Of a stretch of 44,806 nucleotides of DNA, positions 10,550 through 19,553 are shown one piece after another (position 1 is the first letter of the stretch; every line of letters starts with the position of its first letter). The DNA comes from Batkoa obscura (Eukaryota; Entomophthoromycota; Entomophthoromycetes; Entomophthorales; Batkoaceae): the NCBI GenBank assembly GCA_030770535.1, contig JASVEC010000127.1, positions 1 through 44,806 of the forward strand, read 5' to 3'. The notes under the pieces are model-generated. The model had not been told where the DNA came from and did not search any database. It saw nothing but the letters and a program-made list of their open reading frames with translations. The position numbers were made by a program, and so were the translations under genes.

Positions 10550-11546
10550 AAATTTTTTAAATTCATGCTGATTTAAAGCCATAAATATACTTTACAACCC
10601 ACCAAAATTATTTCTATTAGTTTTCAAGTTTATTGAGCTTTTGTTATCAAAATAACAATCATTCTGATAAGCATATTTACGAGTTTTTATTATAAGTTAT
10701 TGTTTGAGTTATTAACTAAACTACATAAAACAAAACAGTGTTCAAATTAAAATTAAAATATTTTATATACTTTTTTAAATAATTAAGTCAAAACTTAAAT
10801 TTATATAGTTTTAAGCTTTTATATAGTTTTAAAAAAAAATAGCATAGTAAAATGAAACATTCAAAAAACAGTATGGTAATTTTTTAGAGCTATATGTAAA
10901 ACTTGTTGACTTGTTTTTTGAAAAAAATTCGCCAAATTAAAAAAACAAATAGTAAATAGATAGCTTCAAAAATTACCACAAACTAAAGTTGAAGTAAAGT
11001 TGCAGGAGAGCCCACCTGCGCCCATCTAATCTATAGTTATAAAATCGTTTACAGCAGTTAACATAGCTTACACAGTCAATAACTAATTTATTTTGAAATT
11101 AAAACAAAAATAAAAAAAGCTATAAATTTGCAACACAATTTCTTGAATTTTTATAGATTTAAAATTAGTACAATCAAAATTTTTACTGGGATAAAAAGCC
11201 GTTTTTAGCTTGTTTAATATTGGAATATTTTTATATGCTCTTTTCTTTATTTTAATAAAACTTATATTATTAACATTATTATTGTTTTGTGATATATTTT
11301 TAAATTAGTAAATAGAGTAGAAGCACATGGGGACAAAATAATCACGTTTTTTTATTAATGATCACTTTGATTTATAAATAATAGGTTATTTTAGGCGAAT
11401 CTCGACTTTGGAATTTCAATTCACATATGATTTTTATCAATAAAAAACATAATTATTAATGCATGGTACTTCTGGTTAACGTTAGCCCAAGGACTGAATT
11501 ATTTTAGAGTATCTAAACTTACTAAAAGTACCCAAAAAACGAGAAC

Positions 11547-11632
11547 TGAGGTGTTTTTTGGTTTTACTTTTTAAGCGTATTCTTGAGCGTAGAAAAGCTG
11601 TTAGCAAAATTCTTGAACAAAAAAATATCTAA
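11547..11632 (-). mobile_element. MITE, shortened and diverged
   Basis: It starts TGAGGTGTTTTTTGG and contains GAAAAGCTGTTAGCAAAATT, the family order in minus orientation. It is shorter than 101 bp and the right end is degraded. Confidence 0.6.
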
Positions 11633-11913
11633 TTAATTTTACTAAGTTTACAATTGTAAAAAACTAATAGAAAAACTGTATTTTTTTCGTAAATGAAAGT
11701 GGATAGAGAATTATAGTATGATTTGATTCAAGGCTAAGTAAGATCAAGGATCCTGAGGAGGAAAGGAAGCTTATAATAAAACTAAATCAAAAGAGATCAT
11801 CTATCTTGGCAACTTTCCGCTTAAGTTAGCACTATTAATATAATAGACATGAGTATTTGTGCCCAGTAATAGTTCCAAACTATAGTGCTAATAGGTAGTC
11901 TATTTTCTTCTAG

Positions 11914-12112
11914 GCTTTTATTAAAGAACTTTTCAATGTAAATTATAATTAAAGAAAGGTACTTCTTAAGAGGAAATCAGTGTTTATTATAATGGTGGAT
12001 AATATTAAAGTCTATAAAACTTCTGAGTTAAAAGCAGAAGCTATTAATAACTTAGCTCATAAAGTTAAGTTTACACCTCCATATATTTCCTGTTTAACTT
12101 TATTGAGTTGAT
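11914..12112 (+). pseudogene. Relic of a Tc1/mariner-like (DDE_3) transposase
   Basis: One frame reads a FIKELF segment followed, after one stop, by FIIMVDNIKVYKT and then AHKVKFTPPY. This resembles the second-Asp region of Tc1/mariner and IS630-type transposases, where a (D)N(A)..H segment is followed about 30 residues later by a PPYSP(D/E)LNPIE motif; here the last part is degraded to PPYISCLTLLS. Only this stretch is recognisable and it contains stops. It is unrelated to the large transposon of the window. The call rests on motif resemblance alone. Confidence 0.5.
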
Positions 12113-12361
12113 ATTTAACAACTGATGAAGAGGAAAAGGAGATTGATTTTGATTGGGTTTTTTAGAAAATAAAAATAGAAATTAAATTATAGCAGAAGTT
12201 AGAGGTTGAGGGGGGTTGGGTAAAGCGCAATATCAAGACCATTATTAAAGCAAAGCTATTAAAAACAATAAATGTCTTATTTCATAATTAATTTTTTATA
12301 TTATTCAACTTTTTGAACAATTACAGCATCTTTTACTTTTTAATTTTTAGAATAGTATGTC

Positions 12362-12452
12362 TGGGGGGGAAGCCCACATGTTTTTTTAAAAATTTCACTA
12401 ATTTTTTCACTTAAAAATGGAAAAAGTAATAAGATCAAAAAAAACATACGCA
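12362..12452 (+). mobile_element. MITE, degraded left end
   Basis: The right half is clear (CACTTAAAAATGGAAAAAG, ending ACATACGCA). The left end contains extra G-rich bases. It is followed by TA and then directly by the end of transposon copy E. Confidence 0.6.
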
Positions 12453-12786
12453 TATGGAATTGTCTCTGGATTAGTTTCATTATTTTATCCAATTTTTGAA
12501 AAAAAATTTATTTTAAAAACTTCGCTTAAAATTCTATAAAATCACATCTTTTATTAAAACAAAAGTACCCCCGAACGCAGTTCTAGATCATTCTATTATA
12601 GTTTATACTGTAAATTAGATGAATTTCTACTAGATATTAAATATATATTCTTATAAAGCTTAATTGAGAAATATTTATTATCGACTGGCTTTATAATTAA
12701 CATTGTAGATTTGTTATCAAATAAATAAACTATTTTAATGTTATAATTACATTATTAATATATTGCCAAGTTAATAAATAGCTGTA

Positions 12787-12830
12787 TGGGAGGGTGTGAT
12801 TAACCCCAAAACTATAATTAACCATCCCTA
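12787..12830. mobile_element. 44-bp inverted-repeat mini-insert (copy E)
   Basis: This is the same 44-bp segment and TA flanks as in copies B, C and F, with one or two substitutions in the loop. Confidence 0.55.
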
Positions 12831-13174
12831 TATAGTACAAGTAATAATAGTTTTTACATATTATTACAGTTACTTGTTCTTTGATTATTTGTTAACTTAG
12901 CTACTTAACAACTTAAGTAATCTTAACACTTAATATATTTCTATCATTCAACAAACTACTTACTTGCTTAGTAAATATCGAAATTTTTAAATTCTCTGTT
13001 ATCTTCGTAGGGTAAGCTGGGATCGATCTTTTAATTTTTCTGTTTTCTATAGACTCTATAACTCTAATTGGAACTATATCGCTCTTTTTGATGTATCAGA
13101 TACTGGATAACAATGTAGTTTATTGTTATGTTTAATAAAGTGTAAATACTTCTTAATGCCTTGCATCTCTATTA

Positions 13175-13463
13175 TTATTTTTGTATTTTTGTTTCTTTCA
13201 TACTTTCATACTTTTTAAAAATTATATCTGTTTTGCTATTATTAATAGTCGAGTTATTAATTTTATTATGCTCGCAAATAAAAGCCTCAAATCTTGAAAC
13301 TAATTGATTAATGTCTTCTATTTTACCTAATGCTTCAAAACTACTTTTCCATTTTGAAAGATTTCCAATATGTCCATCAACTATACTTTTCCCATGATGG
13401 TCAGCAAAAAAATTAAGATTAACATTCAAACTACTATTTATTTTATGAATTTCTTTAAACATA
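13175..13463 (-). pseudogene. Transposase C-terminal fragment (copy E)
   Basis: The frame encodes the HGK block (FFADHHGKSIVDGHIG) and the following helical region to MKETKIQK, as in copies B and F. The apparent N-terminus MLVKFLNKKIHPH is MITE sequence, not transposase. The upstream catalytic part is absent. Confidence 0.8.
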
Positions 13464-13564
13464 TGGGGATGTATTTTTTTGTTTAAGAATTTTACTAACA
13501 ATCTTTCCGCTCAAATAGAGCTTAAAAGATAGAAAAAGTAACGAAACCAAAAAAAACATCCCAG
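13464..13564 (+). mobile_element. MITE at the broken end of copy E
   Basis: This 101-bp copy, from TGGGGATG to CATCCCAG with TA on both sides, is nearly identical to the site-c MITE of copy B and is in the same relation to the transposase. Confidence 0.92.
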
Positions 13565-13639
13565 TATAATTAAAAAAATAAACCAATGAAAACAAGTCTT
13601 TGAATTCTTAAATTTAATTTTAAGCTTTTGTGAAATATC

Positions 13640-14080
13640 GCTTTGTCAGTCCCATGGTTAATTATAGTATAACAATCGCCTAAGCTGTTGTGTTCTTGAG
13701 TTCAGAGGAAATCAATCCCATGTTCTTATTTTGATTTGTTATGAGAATTTCTAGCTCCATCCAAAAGAATATTATCTTCTCATTTTGATATTTATACTTT
13801 TCAGAGTATAAAAGAGTTTACAGAGTATAGTAGTTCGAGGCTTTTTAACTGAATTATTCCCTGATATCTCGAACATTTAATAAAGCCACTAAGTTTTCTT
13901 AATAGTATTTTACGTAGATTTTACATTAGTATTGTCTATTCTATTTGTCTTATATGGCTTGTAACCTATTACGTGCTATTCCTCATAATGCAAGTCTATC
14001 TTAGTCACATAAACTAAGACCTTTCGACTTATAGTGTAGTCAACCCAGCAATAGCTATTCTTGACTCCAAACCCTGAGTA
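13640..14080 (-). repeat. Diverged repeat, left arm flanking copy F
   Basis: The reverse complement aligns block by block with 16980-17390: GACAAATAGAATA, ATATCAGGGAATAA, AAATATCAAAAT and others occur in the same order. The two arms are in inverted orientation on either side of copy F. The arms are clearly older than B and F. No coding frame survives, and its family is unknown. Confidence 0.65.
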
Positions 14081-14115
14081 CCAGATTTCACACTTTTTAA
14101 ATTCAACCAATCATA

Positions 14116-14215
14116 TGGGAGTGTTTTTTTTGGTTTCATACTTTTTTCATTTTTTAAGCACTATTTGAGTGGAAAAGCTATTAATAAAATCCTTAAACAC
14201 AAAAATACATCCCCA
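14116..14215 (-). mobile_element. MITE
   Basis: This 100-bp copy runs from TGGGAGTG to CATCCCCA, flanked by TA. It lies just upstream of copy F. Confidence 0.92.
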
Positions 14216-14217
14216 TA

Positions 14218-14293
14218 TATTAAGAACCTAGAGATTTAAAAACTTAGAAGCTGGATTAAGTTCTAAATCCTGAAACTAATTCGAACATCCCCA
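14218..14293. mobile_element. Fragment with a transposon-like terminal repeat
   Basis: The right end (TGAAACTAATTCGAACATCCCCA) resembles the 3' terminal repeat of the large transposon (TGAAACTAATTCAGACAACCCCA). The other 50 bp do not match it. It sits where the missing 5' end of copy F should be. Confidence 0.4.
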
Positions 14294-14905
14294 TATATTG
14301 TTTCCTTTTCTTAAATAGTTAATTTTTCTAACTATGTGTTTCATGTTATCTCTGTTAAATATTCAATAAATATCTAATAAATATTTAATATATAACTATA
14401 TAACTATATAATTATATAAATACAATTATTTGGCTTTATTTTTTGTTGAAATAAAAATAAAATGCAAACTTTCATAACTAAACTTCGAAATCGAATTTTT
14501 GAAAATTTCAATACAATAGGGAGGAGTACACAATATAAACATTGTAATTCATTTACATCAATTTTAAGAACTACTTATAACAATCCAAGGTTTATGGAAT
14601 TTTATAATAAAACAAAACAAAGAAAAGATATATTATCAAAGTTTACTATTGATAATAATAAACTTAATCAAGTAATGTATAAAATTAGTGCTTTAAGGGA
14701 AACAGGAAACAAAAGTCAGCAAGTAGCGTTATTATCAACTATAGCTTCAGTATATTCTTTTGATGAATGTAAGAATTTTGGATTTAGTATAAACAGAAAT
14801 CAATATGATTATTCAAAAACAAGTAATAATAATAAAATATCAACATTAAAACCTATTATTAAAAATACAAAAAAAATTAAAGATGACCAAATTGAAACTA
14901 TTATA

Positions 14906-15006
14906 CGGGAGTGTTTTTTTTAACTTCATTATTTTTTCCATCTTTTAAACACTATTTAAGCGGAAAATTTGTTAGTAAAATTCTTAAACACAAAAATACA
15001 TCCCCA
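14906..15006 (-). mobile_element. MITE (site a) inside transposase of copy F
   Basis: This 101-bp copy, ends CGGGAGTG and CATCCCCA, has TA on both sides. It is in the same position as 2682-2783 in copy B. Confidence 0.93.
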
Positions 15007-15119
15007 TACAATATTTACTAAATGATTTAACTATTTCATCAAGATTTAATAAAAAAAATAATGATAGTAAATATTCATCAGATAATATATATATCAAATA
15101 AAAGTAGAAGAATGATATA

Positions 15120-15220
15120 TGGGGATGTGGTTTTGTGTTTAAGAATTTTACTAGCAATTTTTCCACTCAAATGGCACTTAAAAGATAGAAAAAGTAATCA
15201 GGCCAAAAAAAACACCCCCG
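15120..15220 (+). mobile_element. MITE (site b) inside transposase of copy F
   Basis: This 101-bp copy, ends TGGGGATG and CACCCCCG, has TA on both sides. It matches 2468-2568 in copy B. Confidence 0.93.
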
Positions 15221-15818
15221 TATAGTAAATATTTGAATGATCTAAGAGATAAAGCAGTAGCTAGGTCAACGTTCTTTAAATATATACCGTAATTTCAAAA
15301 ATCCAGCAAGAAAAACGGATCTATGTAATATATGTACCCAGTATACAGTTAGAAAAAAGTTATTTGAAAATAAAATAAATACAGCAAAAAACAAAGCAGA
15401 GATACAAGAAATTTTCAACGAAGAAGAAAAATTATACAAATTACATAAATTCTGTGTTGATACTCAAAAAAACACAATGAAACTATTAAAAAATTAAATA
15501 ACAAAAGTTGTATAATAGTTTTGGATTTTAAGCAAAATATGGAAATAGGGACAAGATCAGATTCAATAAATTTAGATCATTATAATAAACAAGCTATATC
15601 AGTATTAGGTTTTGGTGTATTATCTTCAAAAGATGATAAAACAATAGGCAAAGTTTACTTTGATTATTTATCTGAAATATTGAATCATGATTCAGCATAT
15701 GCAGGAGATTGTTTAATCGATTTAATCTCTACAGAGCTTCTATTTAAAAAGCTTACAAAAATTAATATATGGGCAGATACAGGAAATCATTTTAGATCCC
15801 AAGAGTTTCTACACTATA

Positions 15819-15919
15819 TGGGGATGTTTTTTTTGGTTTCGTTACTTTTTCTATCTTTTAAGCTCTATTTGAGCGGAAAGATTGTTAGTAAAATTCTTAA
15901 GCAAAAAAATACATCCCCA
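15819..15919 (-). mobile_element. MITE (site c) inside transposase of copy F
   Basis: This 101-bp copy runs from TGGGGATG to CATCCCCA with TA on both sides, separating EFLHY from MFKEI of the transposase. It matches 1769-1869 in copy B. Confidence 0.95.
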
Positions 15920-16208
15920 TATGTTTAAAGAAATTCATAAAATAAATAGTAGTTTGAATGTTAATCTTAATTTTTTTGCTGACCATCATGGGAAAAGTAT
16001 AGTTGATGGACATATTGGAAATCTTTCAAAATGGAAAAGTAGTTTTGAAGCATTAGGTAAAATAGAAGACATTAATCAATTAGTTTCAAGATTTGAGGCT
16101 TTTATTTGCGAGCATAATAAAATTAATAACTCGACTATTAATAATAGCAAAACAGATATAATTTTTAAAAAGTATGAAAGTATGAAAGAAACAAAAATAC
16201 AAAAATAA

Positions 16209-16478
16209 TAATAGAGATGCAAGGCATTAAGAAGTATTTACACTTTATTAAACATAACAATAAACTACATTGTTATCCAGTATCTGATACATCAAAAAGA
16301 GCGATATAGTTCCAATTAGAGTTATAGAGTCTATAGAAAACAGAAAAATTAAAAGATCGATCCCAGCTTACCCTACGAAGATAACAGAGAATTTAAAAAT
16401 TTCGATATTTACTAAGCAAGTAAGTAGTTTGTTGAATGATAGAAATATATTAAGTGTTAAGATTACTTAAGTTGTTAA
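16209..16478 (+). other. Possible extra 3' exon of the transposase
   Basis: Downstream of the apparent stop, one frame reads IVPIRVIESIENRKIKRS, then IPAYPTKITENLKISIFTKQ, then VSSLLNDRNI, and ends at a stop near 16470. It is preserved in copies B, C, E and F. This looks like a C-terminal coding exon behind a short intron or a frame change. The joining point is unclear, so this is inference. Confidence 0.35.
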
Positions 16479-16552
16479 GTAGCTAAGTTAACAAATAATC
16501 AAAGAACAAGTAACTGTAATAATATGTAAAAACTATTATTACTTGTACTATA

Positions 16553-16596
16553 TAGGGATGGTTAATTATAGTTTTGGGGTTAATCACACCCTCCCA
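16553..16596. mobile_element. 44-bp inverted-repeat mini-insert (copy F)
   Basis: Same segment as at 1091-1134 in the opposite orientation, with TA on both sides. Confidence 0.55.
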
Positions 16597-16979
16597 TACA
16601 GCTATTTATTAACTTGGCAATATATTAATAATGTAATTATAACATTAAGATAGTTTATTTATTTGATAATAAATCTACAATGTTGGTTACAAAGCGGTTG
16701 ATAATAAATATTTCTCAATTAAGCTTTATAAGAACATGTATTTAAGATCTAGTAGAAATTCAACTAACTTACAGTATGAGCTATAATAGAATGATTTAGA
16801 ACTGTGTTTGGGTACTTTTGTTTTAATAAAAGATGTGATTTTATAGAATTTTAAGCGAAGTTTTTAAAATACAAAATTTTTCAAAAATTGGATAAAATAA
16901 TGAAACTAATTCAGACAACCCCATATACTAGACATATATATTATACAAATCTGTTTTTTACTATATTTCTAAATTACTT

Positions 16980-17390
16980 GGTACGAAACCTAGTACTTCA
17001 GTAATTGGAGTTAAAGGCAGTTCTTGCTTGATTAATTAGTTATAAGCCAAAAGGTCCGAATTTCTGTAATTAAAATGGACTATAGATTATGTAAAACAAA
17101 TAGAATAAGCAATACTATTGTAAAATTTATATAAAATACTTTTAAAAAGTTAATGGCTTTAGTAAAAATATAATATCAGGGAATAACTCAATTAAAAAAC
17201 CTCAAGCTATTATCTTAAAGAATTTTTTTATACTTTAATGAGCATAAATATCAAAATAAAAGGATAATTTCTTTGCAGTGTGAAGTGAGAAATTCCTGTA
17301 GCAAATTAAAATAAAAGACCCTGAATTAATTATGGCTCAACTTGAGAATATAATGGCCTAAGTGATTACTATGTTATAATCAATCATAAA
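16980..17390 (+). repeat. Diverged repeat, right arm flanking copy F
   Basis: It aligns with the reverse complement of 13640-14080. Together the two arms place copy F between inverted repeats. No open frame of note survives in the arm. Confidence 0.65.
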
Positions 17391-17417
17391 ACTGATGAAA
17401 TATTATTTCATATTTTA

Positions 17418-17461
17418 TGGAGATGTGTTTTTTTGTTTAGGAATTTTATTAATAGTTTTTA
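17418..17461 (+). mobile_element. MITE, left half only
   Basis: It begins TGGAGATGTGTTTTTTTG and continues with TTTAGGAATTTTATTAATAG, which matches the left 44 bp of the family. The right half is replaced by unrelated AT-rich sequence. Confidence 0.65.
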
Positions 17462-17826
17462 TTATACACAATAATAGATATATATTTTATTTAATATGTT
17501 TTATATTATTACATAGTACCAGTTTTAAATCCTTTTATTTAATTTTAAAAAAAATAATATTGTTAATTTTTTTTAATAACAATGGATCATTATATTACCA
17601 AAGATTATCTTTTTATGCCAGTTACTTTTGATTTATAATAAAAGAAATAAAGCAAAAATTTAATTAAGGTTAAATATTTTATCAGGATAAAAGATGATTT
17701 ATTTTGTGCCAGATGTAATTTAGTAACACCAACTATTACATATAAAAAATAAATTAAAGATGTTAAGATTTCTTATTTTTTTTGAGTTACTTGGGTTTGT
17801 TATTACTCATTTAAGCTTACAGCATA

Positions 17827-17923
17827 TGGGAGTGTTTTTTTTAGTTTATTTTTCCATTTTTTAAGCGCTATTTATGTGGAAAAATTGTTAGTAAAATTCT
17901 TAAATACAAAAATACATCCCCAT
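17827..17923 (-). mobile_element. MITE, first of a back-to-back pair
   Basis: It runs from TGGGAGTG to CATCCCCA with TA on both sides. The TA at 17924-17925 is shared with the next MITE, which is in the opposite orientation. Confidence 0.9.
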
Positions 17924-17925
17924 AT

Positions 17926-18017
17926 GGAGATGTATTTTTTGTTCAAGAATTCTACTAACAATTTTCCGCTCAAATAGTACTTAAAGATAGAAAAAGTAAC
18001 AAAACAAAAAAAACCCT
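17926..18017 (+). mobile_element. MITE, second of a back-to-back pair
   Basis: It begins TGGAGATG and has the full interior; the right end is eroded to ACCCTGTG. It starts immediately after the TA that follows the previous copy, so one inserted at the edge of the other. It marks the end of the transposon-rich part of the window. Confidence 0.8.
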
Positions 18018-19553
18018 GTGTTTTATTTTTAGCTTAACTATTATGTTTATAATTTAATAAACATTTGATAAACATGTTTTCAAATTGTTAGTTTTAAAAA
18101 TAAAACATATAAATTGATTTGTGAGTTTAATTTAAAAAACAAAATTACAATTCAAATAATGATCTAGCTATATATCCTCTTAAAAGTACTAAAGTAACCA
18201 CTTTATAGTTGTACTATCAATTCCATTCGTGTATTGAAGAGGTCAACTTAAATCGAAATTTGATTCTAAAGCCAACTAATAAGTTTAGAATCAATAAAAT
18301 TTCCCACAATCTTTTCAATCCAGCAGTATAAATATCATTTTTTTCTCATCTTTCTCTCCTTTGAGTTTCAAATTCAACTTTCTAGTTTTTATCTTATTGA
18401 AAGTAAATATGGGAGATATACAGCGAACCACTTGAACGGAATGGTTTTTTTTATAAAGAGTTGGAAAAAAAGCTAAATTTTCATACTTTTTTTTGAAAAA
18501 TGTGGACTAAGTTGGTATTGTTGTAATGTCTTTAGAAGGTTGGAAGAGAGATTAAGGAGTTTGTTTACATAATAAAGTGAAAGCTTGAACCGGCGTTTGA
18601 GTGGAAGCTTATCAAACCTGCTAGAGCCCTTGAAAAAGGGGGAAAGCGGGTTATCTTTTTTAATAATTTTGATTGAGAGAACTAAATATGGTCCTGAATT
18701 AAAAAACTACTTAAAGAGACTATTTAGTTAAATAATCAAGCGTCATACTTGATATAACTTCATCTTGTATAGTTGCTTTATAATTTCGTATATAAGTGAA
18801 TGAAAGTTTATTTGTTGCGATTTGAAATTGAAATACTAAATAAAGCCAAACTGGCAATATGTTATGCTTTATTAATCTAGTTAAAGGTGATTGACAGATA
18901 ATTTTTATACTAGGAGGGATGATATGAGTCTATTATGATTCTTTTCTAAACTGTTAAATAGAAATGTTTTTGATTAAATAAATAAAATGACTTTTAATTT
19001 CTTGATATAATTTTAATAAAGATTGTATATGGATAAAGAATAATTGATCATAAATGGGTATAGAATATAGAGCATTGGTTTAATTTTATTCCGATTATAA
19101 AATCCTTATTTTGTTAGTAATTAAATTATAACTTATAAGTTATAATATAAAGATATTTTGTTATTTCAACGTTTATCCAGTGTTTTTCAAATTTTTGCTC
19201 AATAAAAAGTGAACAAAACACTGAGACTTAAAAACCTCGTTATTTTTATTAAAAACTACCTTTAATATCATCTTACTCCATCGTCTATTTTACTCAACTA
19301 AACAAAGGTTATAAGATCACCAGAATATCATGTATATACTGCTTATAGCATACACCCCCTCAAAATTTTAGCTATATCATTTCCTAAGTTCTTATTGTCA
19401 TTCTAACAAACTATGTAATACCAAATGCTTAAATTCTCCCCACCAATAAAAATCTGTGTACTAAGCTTCAAGCTATAAAAGTGACTATAATCTATAGTTT
19501 ATACTTTACTAAACAAAGATACTTGAAACTATCTATAAGAAAAAGAAAAGAAA
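18018..19553. other. Intergenic tract upstream of the UBP14-like gene
   Basis: I see no gene, RNA or repeat family member here apart from the TATA-like site near the end. Composition is AT-rich with short T and A runs. Confidence 0.55.
19474..19481 (+). promoter_or_regulatory. TATA-box candidate of the UBP14-like gene
   Basis: TATAAAAG lies 80 bases before the start codon. The identical octamer stands 66 bases before the triosephosphate isomerase start. In AT-rich DNA such a match could be chance. Confidence 0.4.

Larger units (their letters stand above)
8913..12361. other. Gene-free AT-rich tract with scattered MITEs and one transposase relic
   Basis: Apart from the MITEs and the Tc1/mariner-like relic listed separately, the tract has no reading frame or RNA gene that I can support. 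Many short homopolymers and low-complexity stretches are present. Confidence 0.55.
12455..13463 (-). mobile_element. DNA transposon copy E, 3' fragment
   Basis: The left boundary is a 3' terminal repeat (TGGAATTGTCTCTGGATTAG). The copy includes the whole 3' region and the C-terminal transposase part up to MFKEIHKINSS, and stops exactly at the site-c MITE (13464-13564). Beyond that MITE the sequence is unrelated, so the 5' part of the element has been exchanged or lost at the MITE. It closely matches copies B and F. Confidence 0.85.
14462..16208 (+). pseudogene. DDE-type transposase gene broken by three MITEs (copy F)
   Basis: The layout is the same as in copy B. The N-terminal frame runs from 14462 (MQTFITKLRNRIF) to the site-a MITE. 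The CxxC pair lies at 15324-15335 (KTDLCNIC), the probable catalytic Asp codons at 15524-15526 (VLDFKQN) and 15776-15778 (WADTGNHF), and the HGK block at about 15975-16020. Subtracting the MITEs with one TA each leaves about 1.44 kb of gene, a plausible length for a 480-residue DDE transposase. Stops and frame changes exist besides the MITEs. The motif set resembles a widespread group of eukaryotic transposase-derived proteins with SDG..SQF and HGKG..DG signatures; I cannot assign a superfamily name. Confidence 0.8.
14297..16923 (+). mobile_element. DNA transposon copy F, nearly full length
   Basis: About 2.63 kb, in the opposite orientation to copy B and almost identical to it, including all three MITEs in the transposase and the 44-bp mini-insert. 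The first roughly 130 bp, with the 5' terminal repeat, are missing and replaced by another transposon-end fragment. The 3' terminal repeat (ATTCAGACAACCCCA, then TA) is intact. Without a 5' end and with a broken gene it should not be mobile by itself. Confidence 0.88.

Noticed and set aside
17395-17631. 78-codon hydrophobic frame
   Set aside because: It begins just before a half MITE and runs through low-complexity AT sequence; no family features.
17690-17750. Short peptide with a CxxC pair (DDLFCARCNLVTP)
   Set aside because: It recalls a zinc knuckle, but the frame is about 30 codons between stops and nothing around it supports a gene.
1-18017. Regularly recurring repeats that could suggest a CRISPR-like array
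   Set aside because: Spacing is irregular, units have inverted ends and target duplications, and the genome is eukaryotic; these are MITEs.
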